From contig NZ_CP020370.1 in the NCBI RefSeq assembly GCF_002813775.1, positions 558,001 to 622,000 of the forward strand: 64,000 nucleotides of DNA, in the 5' to 3' direction. Under the pieces are notes generated by a model. It was not told the DNA's origin and made no database searches. It saw only the letters and a list, made by a program, of their open reading frames with translations. Position numbers and translations under genes: made by a program. Source of the stretch: Candidatus Thiodictyon syntrophicum (GTDB lineage Bacteria; Pseudomonadota; Gammaproteobacteria; Chromatiales; Chromatiaceae). Positions 7,786 to 16,889 of the stretch are shown piece after piece; within the stretch, counting starts at the first letter, position 1, and each line of letters opens with the position of its first letter.

Positions 7786-9171
7786 TCATCCCAGGCCCCC
7801 AACCTTCCGGTTGTTAGTCGATCGAGCGACAACCGGACGACCTGAAGGTATCTCGTGGTTCCCGCCCTTACGGGTGATCCATACTAGCACCAATGCATAG
7901 AACAGCGGCCGAGTCGCGGCGCGTAAACCAAGTTGTGAACCGATGCCAAGGCCAATCAGGCATAAGACTACACCAATCTCATAATCCAATCCCGGAGAGG
8001 TCCGGGCCTGCTTTTCAAACCATCCGCATACCGCGCCGATGAGCAACATAAACACGCTTCCGAGGTAGCCGAAAGCATAGAAAAGGTCCGCCAACAACGG
8101 AGACGTCAAGCCAGTGCTGCCAAACGTACCCATGACCTTTGCAAGATCGCGCCCGATGGGGGGAAGCCCGGTGAACTCGGAGGGTACAGGGTTCAGGTGC
8201 CATAGCACCGAAATGAGCGACGCCAGGCCGTCCGGATCGTCAAGTTTCCGTTGTTGCGCCTTGCGTGTCCAAGCGGACACCGCCTCAAGAGGGTTGTCAG
8301 CAGGCCCAAACGGTAAGGCCCTAATGCGATGGTGGCGCTGCAGGTCGCTCTCGTCACTGATCACGGCGGCGAGAAAATTACCGACACCAGGATAATAATT
8401 GCCCCGCTCATTAAGTCCAATTTGACCCAGATTCCAAGCCAGAAAAAGCGCCCCGACCCCGGCAGTAAGGCTGCGGTTAGTACCGAGACGGAAGGCGATG
8501 AACGCGAAGATTCCCAAGGGTGCCCCAGCACCCCGGCTAAATGCCCAAATCCCGGGCAGCAGGGCTACGACCAAGGAGAAGATACCCACCCACCAAGGCG
8601 CAGTCAGTGCCCGATTCCGCAAGAGCACCACGGACGCGACGGTCGCGACGACGACGCCTGCCGCGCCCGCTAACACGGCAACCATTTGACTCAGCTTACC
8701 GACCGCGTCGCGGGTCGCGAACTGACCGAATCCGCGCGGCAAGTCCGATGCCCAAACCTGTTCGACGCCGCCTGCCTGCACCACCATCGCGATCAGCAGA
8801 AAAGTGCTGAGTACGACCAGTATGTAGGGCTTCACGCGGAACGCATCGCTCGCCAGCAGGGCCTTGACCTGACCTCGACGCACCCCTCCCCCCGCCCATG
8901 AGTAGCCGAGCAAAAACGCGAACATGCTCAGGGTTGAAAACAAGAGTGCAGCACCAATGAAGCGGGGCACCAGAAGAAAACTGTTCCAGGATCCTTGCAG
9001 ATAAAAGAGCCAGGGAGAAAGATGGTAGCTGACCCAAAGTAACAGGATGCCAGCAAATCTCAGGCTGGCCAACTCTAGACGGCCGCCGCGAACGAGGTAC
9101 AACAGCATTAGACCTAACGGCAGCAAGCCGAACAGCAGGTAAGGCAGGAGTCCGTCGGTTGAACGCATCAC
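7786..9171 (-). CDS. Polytopic membrane protein, O-antigen polymerase-like (Wzy candidate)
   Basis: The protein is 461 residues with about eleven hydrophobic segments, beginning GLLPYLLFGLLPLGLMLLYLVRGG. A large hydrophilic periplasmic loop lies between about residues 265 and 345 (NERGNYYPGVGNF...PLEAVSAWTRKAQQRK...FTGLPPIGRDLAKVMG). Many membrane segments plus one big loop late in the protein is the usual form of Wzy polymerases and O-antigen ligases, whose sequences are poorly conserved. Its place between glycosyltransferases, with a flippase in the same cluster, supports a polymerase role. The ligase alternative cannot be excluded. Confidence 0.65.
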   Translation of the reverse strand: MMRSTDGLLPYLLFGLLPLGLMLLYLVRGGRLELASLRFAGILLLWVSYHLSPWLFYLQGSWNSFLLVPRFIGAALLFSTLSMFAFLLGYSWAGGGVRRGQVKALLASDAFRVKPYILVVLSTFLLIAMVVQAGGVEQVWASDLPRGFGQFATRDAVGKLSQMVAVLAGAAGVVVATVASVVLLRNRALTAPWWVGIFSLVVALLPGIWAFSRGAGAPLGIFAFIAFRLGTNRSLTAGVGALFLAWNLGQIGLNERGNYYPGVGNFLAAVISDESDLQRHHRIRALPFGPADNPLEAVSAWTRKAQQRKLDDPDGLASLISVLWHLNPVPSEFTGLPPIGRDLAKVMGTFGSTGLTSPLLADLFYAFGYLGSVFMLLIGAVCGWFEKQARTSPGLDYEIGVVLCLIGLGIGSQLGLRAATRPLFYALVLVWITRKGGNHEIPSGRPVVARSTNNRKVGGLG

Positions 9172-9190
9172 TATGACTCCCGTCCGCTGC

Positions 9191-10474
9191 TCACGCTGTC
9201 GCCGCCATCAGTCGCCTGCCATAAGCGTCCAAGCTATAGCGCCGTGCCGTCAGGCGCGCTGCCTTGGACATAACGTGCAGTAACTCCCGGTTCCGGATCA
9301 AGGATTGGAGTGCCGCGGTGATCGCGTGGGGGTCCGCGGCTCGCACGATGAAGCCGTCCACGCCATCGGTCACCACGGCTCCGGTGTTGGCGGTACAAAT
9401 GACCGGCAAGCCGGCCGCCAGTGCCTCGTAGGTCACCGTCGCTGAGCCTTCACACAAAGATGGCAGTACGAAGACATCGGCCCACGCGTAGTGCGGTGCG
9501 ATAGCCGCGCGCGGCACGGCCCCCCGGAGATCGACGTACCTGCGGATCTCTTGTTCGATCACGGCCCCAATCCGCAGGGCGCCGATCATGCGGAAGGCTG
9601 CGCCGCGGCCGATGAGGCGCGCCGCCTCCAGGACCTGCGGCGAGCCCTTTGCGATCCCTACTGAACCGACGGTCAACACGCGCAAGGGACCGCTATGCGG
9701 CGGGCGGTCGACGTTGAACGCAGTCCCAATCCCATAGGGAACGACTGTACACCGTTCGACCGGTCCTCCGACCTGCCTCACGCCCTCCACGACGAACTGC
9801 GAACCGCACAAAACTCGATCCGCCAGCGCCCATTCCGCGGTTTCGCGTGCAACCATAGCAGCGATTGCTTCGGCCCCGATCGGCGGCCCCTCCCACTGCG
9901 GGAACAGCTCGCGCTGTTGGTTAATGAGTTGCCAGGCGACGCTCAGCGGGGCACTGGTCTGCTCCATGATGGCCACCAGCCCCTGCTCGCGTGCCGCCGC
10001 CATTATCTCGAGGCCCGCGCCATTGAACGTATAGGTAGCCGCGGCCGGGTGCAGACCGCAACGCACGACGCGCCGACAGAATTGCTGAGCACCCCAGACA
10101 TAGGCTTCGATCAGGGCTGCGGTCGACGCCGCGGCCGCGGTGCGGGCGTGATAGCGCAAGCCGAACGTGGAAAATGACACAATCCTGCGTGGGGGAATGC
10201 CATCGGGGACCCTTCCGGCCAGTCGTTGCAACGCGGCGGGGCCGCGGTCTTTCGTCAGGGTGCGGACCAGTTTGGGCCAGCCTTTCACTGCACAGATATC
10301 GGTATACAGGCGCTCCAGTCTCCCCGCCTGATGCAGCAGTATCGGAACGGCATAGTGCATGCGGGCGCCAATCTGCGCGACCGATACGGCGGCCGCGCTC
10401 GCCGTCGTCGCCGATCCGTCCAGCGCCGGCCTAGGCTTGGTGCCGACTGGCCCTTGGGTCAGCGACTGAGCCAT
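9191..10474 (-). CDS. Glycosyltransferase family 4
   Basis: From the ATG at 10474 this is a 427-residue GT-B enzyme. The N-terminal region contains VSVAQIGARMHYAVPILLHQAGRLERLYTDI. The C-terminal domain has LRVLTVGSVGIAKGSPQVLEAA and the donor-binding element FVLPSLCEGSATVTYEALAAG. The frame continues upstream to 10555, deep into the preceding glycosyltransferase, so the ATG at 10474 (16-base overlap) is preferred. It likely elongates the oligosaccharide unit. Sugar specificity is unknown. Confidence 0.85.
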   Translation of the reverse strand: MAQSLTQGPVGTKPRPALDGSATTASAAAVSVAQIGARMHYAVPILLHQAGRLERLYTDICAVKGWPKLVRTLTKDRGPAALQRLAGRVPDGIPPRRIVSFSTFGLRYHARTAAAASTAALIEAYVWGAQQFCRRVVRCGLHPAAATYTFNGAGLEIMAAAREQGLVAIMEQTSAPLSVAWQLINQQRELFPQWEGPPIGAEAIAAMVARETAEWALADRVLCGSQFVVEGVRQVGGPVERCTVVPYGIGTAFNVDRPPHSGPLRVLTVGSVGIAKGSPQVLEAARLIGRGAAFRMIGALRIGAVIEQEIRRYVDLRGAVPRAAIAPHYAWADVFVLPSLCEGSATVTYEALAAGLPVICTANTGAVVTDGVDGFIVRAADPHAITAALQSLIRNRELLHVMSKAARLTARRYSLDAYGRRLMAATA

Positions 10475-11670
10475 TCGCGCACCCTGCGGCCCCGGCTCTT
10501 CACCCATTCCGGCAACCGCGTTCGCATCCCGCTGCATAGCGCGGGGGGAAAACACCAGTCATCGATCGACAGGGGTGGTGACAGGGTGCTAAGGTCCCCC
10601 TGAGCCACTCGCGCCAGCAGCTGCCAATAACCTGACGCCATGCGCTCGCTCGAGAATCTCGACACGGCCGCCCGGCGCGCCGCCCGCGCCATCTGCTCGC
10701 GGCGGGCTGGGTCCAGCGCCAGCGCGTCGATCGCCGCTGCCGCGGCGCCGAGGTCACCGATCGGGAACAAACAGCCGTCGCGTCCGTGATCGACGATCAT
10801 ATCCGTCACGCCCCGTATCCGCGAGGCCACCGGCACCACCGCGCACGCCATCGCCTCCACGATAGCCTGTCCGAAACCTTCGTAACGGGATGGAGCAAGC
10901 AGGACGTCATGCTCTCTGAGAATCCCAGGCACTTGGTGGGAGGAAACGGCAGTGCGCAGATGCGCGGCAACGGCCGCACCGCGCAAGCCTTGCTCGAGCC
11001 GGACGCGGTCGGGCCCATCGCCGACAATAGTCAGGTGTGCCGCGGTGCGCAGTCGACGCATCACCTTCGGCAACCATAGGACACCTTTCGAGCTGTCGTC
11101 GAGGCGGCCAAGATAGAGTAAGCGTAGGCGCTCGCTGACGCGCGGGGCACCCGGGTTGAACTGATCAACCGCGACGCCGTTAGGGATCGCAAAGACGCGC
11201 TCGCGTCCAATTCCGCGAGCGACCAGATCGTCGCGGACGCGGACGGATACGCCCACGATCGCGTTCACATAGGGGGCCAAGGTGCGCGCTGCCGCATAGG
11301 CACCGACACTGGTGGTATGGACGATCATGATCCGCGCTACTGCGGGGTCGAGATAACGGATGCAGTTGTTTTCGACGCGACCGCAGAGCGCTCCGACGAA
11401 GACCCCACGGTATTGTCCAGTCTCGAGATGGCGCTTAAGCCGCCGGCCCTGCTCGCATTCGTCTTCGACCTCAGGCGCAATCAACTCGCCCTCGTCGGCA
11501 CCAGCGGGGTGCTCACAGGTTGCAAGGACGCGCGCGCTCTGCGCGCCGACCGCAACCCAGCGGACCTCTACCCCGCGCGACGCGAGGCCCCCGCGCAAGG
11601 TCTGAAAGACCCGGTAGGTGCCGCCGAGGTGAGGCGTCGTCAGGAATGCGTAACGGCGCATCACAACCAT
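10459..11670 (-). CDS. Glycosyltransferase family 4
   Basis: A 403-residue GT-B protein begins MVVMRRYAFLTTPHLGGTYRVFQTLR. C-terminal elements are RLRLLYLGRLDDSSKGVLWLP, HLTIVGDGPDR and the E-x7-E segment SRYEGFGQAIVEAMACAVVPV. The ATG nine bases downstream (MRRYAF, 11661) is an equally possible start. It overlaps the next gene by 16 bases, consistent with translational coupling within the glycan operon. The exact transfer reaction cannot be deduced. Confidence 0.85.
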   Translation of the reverse strand: MVVMRRYAFLTTPHLGGTYRVFQTLRGGLASRGVEVRWVAVGAQSARVLATCEHPAGADEGELIAPEVEDECEQGRRLKRHLETGQYRGVFVGALCGRVENNCIRYLDPAVARIMIVHTTSVGAYAAARTLAPYVNAIVGVSVRVRDDLVARGIGRERVFAIPNGVAVDQFNPGAPRVSERLRLLYLGRLDDSSKGVLWLPKVMRRLRTAAHLTIVGDGPDRVRLEQGLRGAAVAAHLRTAVSSHQVPGILREHDVLLAPSRYEGFGQAIVEAMACAVVPVASRIRGVTDMIVDHGRDGCLFPIGDLGAAAAAIDALALDPARREQMARAARRAAVSRFSSERMASGYWQLLARVAQGDLSTLSPPLSIDDWCFPPALCSGMRTRLPEWVKSRGRRVREWLSR

Positions 11671-11725
11671 TCGTTCAAAGTGGGCGAAGCGTGCGGCGCT
11701 GCCGCAACACAATCCGCCGGCGTAG

Positions 11726-12397
11726 TCATGGCCGGCCCTCGTCGCTGTGCTTCAGCCAGAGGCAGAGGATGTCGCCCGGATACGGGTCCGGCAGCAGCAA
11801 TCCCAATAGGCTTGCGGTGAGTCGCGACAACCGGCGGCTGCCGTGAATCGCGGCGCCCTCGGGGTAGGTCCAAAGCTCGGTGATCGCCAGTCCGTGGCGT
11901 AGCAGTAAACGCCGAAACGGATCGAGAAAAATCGGGGTCACGTGGGTCTGGTCGCCGTGTTGGTCAAATTGCCGCAGACGACCGGTAGCGCAGAGACGCA
12001 GACGTGTCATCAGCGAAGCGGTGTTCGGCGTTGTCAAGAGAATGCGTCCGCCCGGTGCCAATACCCTGGCCAGCAGGGTAAGAAAACGCCCGAGGTTCGC
12101 AATATGCTCGATGACCTCGATGGAGGTAATCAGATCGAAGGCGCTGGGCGCGAGCGGGTCCGCAAGCTCGACGGTCTCCAGGTCGATATGGTAAATCTCG
12201 ACCCCGGGTAGCGGGTCCGGGACCCGGTCACGATCGACGCCGATCAGGTGCGCAAAGCCCTTGTCTCGCAGTCGTGCAAGCCAAGCGCCTTCGCCGCAGC
12301 CGAGATCCAGAACCCGTGTCATCGGGTCGAGGGCGGGTAGTCTCGCGATCAACGCCTCGTGAAGACCCTGGAGGGTTCGCGCGTTCGGCTTGGTCAT
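11726..12397 (-). CDS. Class I SAM-dependent methyltransferase
   Basis: The protein is 223 residues. Motif I is VLDLGCGEGAWLARLRDKG near residues 28-46, and the motif II acid is IGVDRDRV. Post-I and motif IV features appear in FDLITSIEVIEHIANLGRFL and LLARVLAPGGRILLTTPN, typical of the UbiG/COQ3-like Methyltransf_11/23 group. Its ATG overlaps the flippase stop as ATGA. In this cluster it probably methylates a glycan sugar or terminates the chain. The long upstream extension of the frame is an artefact of overlap with the flippase gene. Confidence 0.85.
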   Translation of the reverse strand: MTKPNARTLQGLHEALIARLPALDPMTRVLDLGCGEGAWLARLRDKGFAHLIGVDRDRVPDPLPGVEIYHIDLETVELADPLAPSAFDLITSIEVIEHIANLGRFLTLLARVLAPGGRILLTTPNTASLMTRLRLCATGRLRQFDQHGDQTHVTPIFLDPFRRLLLRHGLAITELWTYPEGAAIHGSRRLSRLTASLLGLLLPDPYPGDILCLWLKHSDEGRP

Positions 12398-13704
12398 AGG
12401 AGCTTGTCGTTCCTCACGGATCGGAAGGCGGTCGACGACGACCATTGCAATATCAATACAATCAGTGTATTGGCAAGTAACTGCACGCCGTAGCCGGCGA
12501 GCATCGCGCAAGCCAACGCCAGTGCACCGGCATCTCGCAGAAGCCAAGTGGTCAGATACATCGTTAGCGCCCAGAGTGTAGTGGTCGAGAGCAGTGTCCA
12601 AGCGATTCCGCGCCCCACCAGATCCTGCCATATTACCCCCGAGACGACCAACCCGGGGGCCAAGAGCATCAAGACCCGAACCGCGTCGTTGGCGTCGGCG
12701 TTGGCGAAGCCCTTGCCGAACAACGGCATCAACGAGGGGATGGCAGCGAACACGGCAACCGCCGGGATGATGGTCACCGAGAATTGAATCGCGGCGAGTT
12801 GCCAGGTTAAACGCGCACCCAAGCGATTCGCCCGCTGTGAGAGCAGGGGCAGAAACGCGGCCGAGGCCGCAAGCGGGAGCGACGTGACCAGGGTTAGCCA
12901 GCGTTGCGCAGCAAAAAAGGCGCCGAGCGCCGCCGTGCCGTTAGGCTGATGCGCGATCACCGATTGGCAGATCCAGAGCACGGGAATATGCAAGGCGTGC
13001 GCCAGGGCGGTGGGGAGACTAAAGCGCCACAGGACTCTCAACTCGCCGCGACAGCCGCGCAACCCCATGGGAATCTTGGCGCGTGTAAGCGCGCGAGCGG
13101 TCAGCGATGCGTAGAGCAGCGCACGCAGGACTTCGGTCGCTACCAAGGCCAGCACCGCCCCCGTGAGCCCGAGATGGCGCACGAGCGGCACCAACAGCGT
13201 CAGCGAACAGAGCCCGACAGTCAGCTCAAGCCAGGCAATCACCCGGAATGTTTCAAGACCTTGCAGTATAGCCCGGCAGATGCCGCCGAGTCCGATGAAC
13301 ACCAAGGCCGGGGCGATGAGACGCAGGTGCAACGCAAGTTCGGGGAGTTCAAGAAAGATCGCCGCCAGCGGCCCCGCGCTCACCCACAGTGCAAGCGTGG
13401 CCAACGCCGAGAAGCTGACCCCGATGAGCAGTGCCAGCAAGGCGACCCGCCCGGCGCGCTGCGGCTCACCCACCTTGTAGCATGCAATAAACCGGGTGCT
13501 CGTCAAGCCAAGGCCGAGCGTCGCAAACACCGAGAAGGCCTGCAGCGTGGTCTGCAATAGCCCGAGCCGGCCATAATCGGATACTCCCAGCAAGCGAGCC
13601 AGCAGCACCGTGACCGCGAACGCGGTTGCGCGGGTCAGCGCGTCCGCAATGACCGACCACAATGCCCCGCCCATCAGGCGTTGACGAGTGGTGACAGCGA
13701 GCAC
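12394..13704 (-). CDS. Polysaccharide flippase, Wzx/MATE-like
   Basis: About 436 residues with roughly twelve to fourteen hydrophobic segments. The opening LMGGALWSVIADALTRATAFAVTVLLARLLGVSDYGRLGLLQTT is characteristic of Wzx-type oligosaccharide flippases of the MOP superfamily. Wzx moves undecaprenyl-linked repeat units across the cytoplasmic membrane for polymerisation. The start is uncertain: GTG at 13704 or 13725 or ATG at 13674 all leave the membrane core intact, and none has a strong ribosome site. The frame extends to 13860 but would overlap the upstream methyltransferase. It overlaps the next gene as ATGA. Confidence 0.82.
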   Translation of the reverse strand: MLAVTTRQRLMGGALWSVIADALTRATAFAVTVLLARLLGVSDYGRLGLLQTTLQAFSVFATLGLGLTSTRFIACYKVGEPQRAGRVALLALLIGVSFSALATLALWVSAGPLAAIFLELPELALHLRLIAPALVFIGLGGICRAILQGLETFRVIAWLELTVGLCSLTLLVPLVRHLGLTGAVLALVATEVLRALLYASLTARALTRAKIPMGLRGCRGELRVLWRFSLPTALAHALHIPVLWICQSVIAHQPNGTAALGAFFAAQRWLTLVTSLPLAASAAFLPLLSQRANRLGARLTWQLAAIQFSVTIIPAVAVFAAIPSLMPLFGKGFANADANDAVRVLMLLAPGLVVSGVIWQDLVGRGIAWTLLSTTTLWALTMYLTTWLLRDAGALALACAMLAGYGVQLLANTLIVLILQWSSSTAFRSVRNDKLL

Positions 13705-13769
13705 GGGCCCCGGTCTAAGGCGCACTGCCGGCGTGCGCGTCGGGGCGGCGGTTGAGGGTTGAGAGCGCT

Positions 13770-14525
13770 TCAGCGGCGTCGCACTCGCAGGCTGCGGCGG
13801 GCGCCGTTGCGTACTAGCGGATTCGACGCCAGGGCCGCGGTGAGCGCCGACACCTCCCACAAACCCAACTTGCGCACAGGAAAGCCCTCAATCCAGTCGT
13901 CGATCCAGAAGATGGGTTCCGGAAAAAAAAACGGGGCCAAGCGCAGGTTAAGGGCACGAAAGCCACCGTTGTGTGTATCCCGGTTGCGCGTACACTCAGC
14001 GTGAGACGTTGTCAGCAGATAGCGAATATCGCTGCGCTCAAGATTGGCAAGGAGGCTGCCAATGTCACGGTCGCAGAGGTGGCATAGCAGGTCACGGCAG
14101 AGCCATAGATCGGCGCTCGGCAAGGGGTCGGAGACGATGTCTAGACATCGAAACGCTGTGCCGACATTACCGTAGCGCTGCTGATTGGTCGTGATCAAGG
14201 CCTCGACCACGTCGATGCCAAGATAGTCGACCTCCGCTCCACGGTCAACAAATTGGCACCAATGGTAATCACCGCAAGGCGCATCGAGCAATCGGTGGAC
14301 CCTGAGTGACGTGAACAGCGCGGGCAAGCGCGCGCGCAGATTCTTGGTATACTCAAGGGTTGAACCGGTGCCGGACACCGACTCGTCACTGCCCCAGGAA
14401 TTCTCGCGGTAGATCGTCGTGAAGACCTGTCGTCTGGTCTTCAAACGGTATCGAAACAACCGGTACACCCAGGCCGCCGCCTCGCCGCCTGGGGCCTGTC
14501 TGATCCAGGCGCGTAAGTTAGTCAC
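13770..14525 (-). CDS. Class I SAM methyltransferase, glycan-cluster type
   Basis: The protein is 251 residues from a GTG that overlaps the upstream stop as GTGA. It carries FTTIYRENSWGSDESVSGTGST, then motif I as LLDAPCGDYHWCQFVDRGAEVDYLGIDVVEAL. The region DLWLCRDLLCHLCDRDIGSLLANL fits the catalytic loop. The 'W(G/N)...ES.SG.GS' preface followed by D(A/V)PCGD is seen in methyltransferases of surface-polysaccharide clusters. It probably O-methylates a sugar of the repeat unit. The substrate is unknown. Confidence 0.78.
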   Translation of the reverse strand: MTNLRAWIRQAPGGEAAAWVYRLFRYRLKTRRQVFTTIYRENSWGSDESVSGTGSTLEYTKNLRARLPALFTSLRVHRLLDAPCGDYHWCQFVDRGAEVDYLGIDVVEALITTNQQRYGNVGTAFRCLDIVSDPLPSADLWLCRDLLCHLCDRDIGSLLANLERSDIRYLLTTSHAECTRNRDTHNGGFRALNLRLAPFFFPEPIFWIDDWIEGFPVRKLGLWEVSALTAALASNPLVRNGARRSLRVRRR

Positions 14526-15733
14526 AGCAACCCCGGGCGCGTGCGCGCGAAGGACTCCAGGGAAAAAACCTCCAACGCGAAGGGGCGGCTTGGGCCGGTC
14601 GCGACCGCCGCCTTCGCTGCGCCCCAACACTGAGCGGCGAAATGGTCGAGACCCCAGGCACCGATGTCCGCGTGGGCATTGCGTCCCAGCTGACGGACCC
14701 GCTGCGGTTGTGCGTCGATGAACCGCACGAGTTCTGTCAGCTCCTTGACATTCGTAGGATCGATGACGAAGCCGTTGTGGCCGTGTCGCACCAGATCATC
14801 GGTGCATCCACAGGCGCTGGAGACCAAGACCGGGAGGGCGCTTGCCATGGCCTCGTTGACGACCAATCCCCAAGGCTCTGACCGGCTGGGAACAATGAGT
14901 GCCTCAGCGAGTCCATAATAGCTGGGAAGTCTATCGTAGCCTTGGAATCCGTGGAAATGCACCCCCGCGTCAATCCCAAGAGCCGCAGCCAGTTGCATCA
15001 AGCGGGGCCGATCGCTCCCGTCACCGACAAACAGCAAGTCGAGCCCTGCCGTCGTGGTGCCGGCGCGGTAGCGCGCAAATGCCTCGAGCAGCATGGCAAA
15101 CCCCTTGCGGGGGATGAGCCTGGCCACGCACAGCAAATAGCGCCCGGGCAGATTCAGCGCGGATCGCACCTGTGCCGCGGCGCGTCTTGCCGCCTCCGCC
15201 CCGGCAGCGAAATGCTCGTTATCGACCGCATCGTAGCCCTGAAATATGCTCGCCTCCGGCAGGCCCAGAGTACGGAGGTACTGAGCGCTGCGTCGACCGC
15301 CGACGAAGGCCGCGCCGGCCCGCCGGACCAGCAGGCACTTCACGCCCTCCCGCCATGCGACCCGCGTCTGATCCGCCGCCGTGCTTTCCGAGGCGATGAC
15401 GAACGGGACCTGGTGCGACATGGACCAGGCCATCGCCAGTATGGCACTGCTCTGCGACCAGCCATTAACGAATAGCGCATCGGGGCGGGCGTCGTCCAGC
15501 GCCCGATACAGCATACCGCGGAGCCTGCCGAACGAGATCGCTCCGGCGTCAGGAGCGAACAGGGTGCGGCAGTGAAGAGCGCGCACTGCATCCCGGGCCG
15601 CTGCGAATTCCGGGTATTCGCTGCGACACTTCAACTCGATCACTTTGAGATCGTGTTGGAGCGATGACTGAAGCGCGCGCATCCGCGCGGCATGATAATT
15701 GCCGAGATCCGCAATAATCCAGCACAGGCGCAC
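14522..15733 (-). CDS. Glycosyltransferase family 4
   Basis: 403 residues from a GTG whose last base is shared with the upstream TAG stop (TAGTG). The N-terminus is VRLCWIIADLGNYHAARMRALQ. Conserved C-terminal pieces are YLLCVARLIPRKGFAMLLEAF, LLFVGDGSDRPRL and the donor-site E-x7-E region PSRSEPWGLVVNEAMASALPV. This is a standard GT-B retaining enzyme in the middle of the cluster, translationally coupled on both sides. Its sugar is not predictable. Confidence 0.86.
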   Translation of the reverse strand: MRLCWIIADLGNYHAARMRALQSSLQHDLKVIELKCRSEYPEFAAARDAVRALHCRTLFAPDAGAISFGRLRGMLYRALDDARPDALFVNGWSQSSAILAMAWSMSHQVPFVIASESTAADQTRVAWREGVKCLLVRRAGAAFVGGRRSAQYLRTLGLPEASIFQGYDAVDNEHFAAGAEAARRAAAQVRSALNLPGRYLLCVARLIPRKGFAMLLEAFARYRAGTTTAGLDLLFVGDGSDRPRLMQLAAALGIDAGVHFHGFQGYDRLPSYYGLAEALIVPSRSEPWGLVVNEAMASALPVLVSSACGCTDDLVRHGHNGFVIDPTNVKELTELVRFIDAQPQRVRQLGRNAHADIGAWGLDHFAAQCWGAAKAAVATGPSRPFALEVFSLESFARTRPGLL

Positions 15734-16857
15734 TAAGAGCCCCCGCTCAGCAAGGACTCGATCGCGCCGACAGTATGCGCTTGCGGGGTCAATTCGCTCA
15801 CCCTTGCCCGCGCGAGATGGCCGGGCCGGTCCGGCCCCGTGCGCAGGCACTCGATAACCGCCGCGGCCAACGCATCGGTGTCGTGACGGTCAAGCAGGAT
15901 GCCATGGGCGCGCTCACGGATGACCTCCTTGAGCCCTCCGTACAGACTGGACGCCACTACCGGTACCCCGTAGCTCATCGCCTCGAGCGGGGTCATACCC
16001 AAGGCGTCCTGGTCCGAATTAAACAACAATACGTCCAGTGCAGAATAAAAGCTCGCCAAGTCCGGCAGGCGGCCGGCCCAGACCACTTGCTGACCGATCC
16101 CCAGGCGGCTGGCCTGCGCCTCCAGGGTGCCGCGCAACTCGCCGTCACCGGCGATCAGGAAGTAACAGCCATCCCGTGTCGCAGACACCCGGGCCGCCAC
16201 GTCCAGGAATACATCAAAGCGCTTGCGCGCGATCAGATGTCCCGCATTGCCGATGACCACGGCGCCCGGCGGCAGCCGAAAATGCGCCCGGGCAATCATC
16301 TTATCACGGGCGTCGGGGAGGGGCGGCAGATCGATCGGGTTTCTTACCGTGTGGGCGATGCGGGCAATACCAGATTGGATCGCCTGGGCCTCCGTGCAGA
16401 CGAAATCGGACGGAAAGGTGATGGCATCGAACCTGGCCAGCGCCATGCTATAGATCAACCGCCACTGCCAGCGTGGCTTCACACCGAGATGGTGGTAATG
16501 TATCGCCAGGACTCGACGGCGCGCCGGATCCCGGTCGAGGGCCAGCATGGCGATCAAATTGTGTCCAGTCATCAACAGGGCGTCATGGTCGTGTCGCGCG
16601 ATGGCCGCTCTGACTGCGCCCAGGCTGCGCCAACCCCAGGTCCCGCGATACGTCAGACCTTCAGCGGCAATCCCGCTCGCCGCCAGCAGCGGCGCGAGTG
16701 CCCCCAGTGGGTGGAGGGACAGCAACTCGACCCTGTGACCGCGCTGCATCAACCCCCGCATCAGGCGCAGCGAGGCGACCTCCATGCCGCCGAGGTTGGT
16801 GCACTGGATCAGGTTCAGAACACGCACGGAAGTCTCTTGGCGGTCATTTGAGGTCAT
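15733..16857 (-). CDS. Glycosyltransferase family 4
   Basis: 374 residues. After a short leader come VRVLNLIQCTNLGGMEVASLRLMRGLMQRGHRVELLSLH (acceptor-domain glycine loop), VVIGNAGHLIARKRFDVFLDVA, YFLIAGDGELRGTLEAQ and NSDQDALGMTPLEAMSYGVPVVAS. The last element carries the GT4 donor-binding acid in a slightly variant form. It is the second gene of the glycan operon and likely adds an early sugar of the repeat unit. Confidence 0.87.
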   Translation of the reverse strand: MTSNDRQETSVRVLNLIQCTNLGGMEVASLRLMRGLMQRGHRVELLSLHPLGALAPLLAASGIAAEGLTYRGTWGWRSLGAVRAAIARHDHDALLMTGHNLIAMLALDRDPARRRVLAIHYHHLGVKPRWQWRLIYSMALARFDAITFPSDFVCTEAQAIQSGIARIAHTVRNPIDLPPLPDARDKMIARAHFRLPPGAVVIGNAGHLIARKRFDVFLDVAARVSATRDGCYFLIAGDGELRGTLEAQASRLGIGQQVVWAGRLPDLASFYSALDVLLFNSDQDALGMTPLEAMSYGVPVVASSLYGGLKEVIRERAHGILLDRHDTDALAAAVIECLRTGPDRPGHLARARVSELTPQAHTVGAIESLLSGGS

Positions 16858-16889
16858 CCCGATCGGCCTAGGCCTAAGTCACGTCAGGG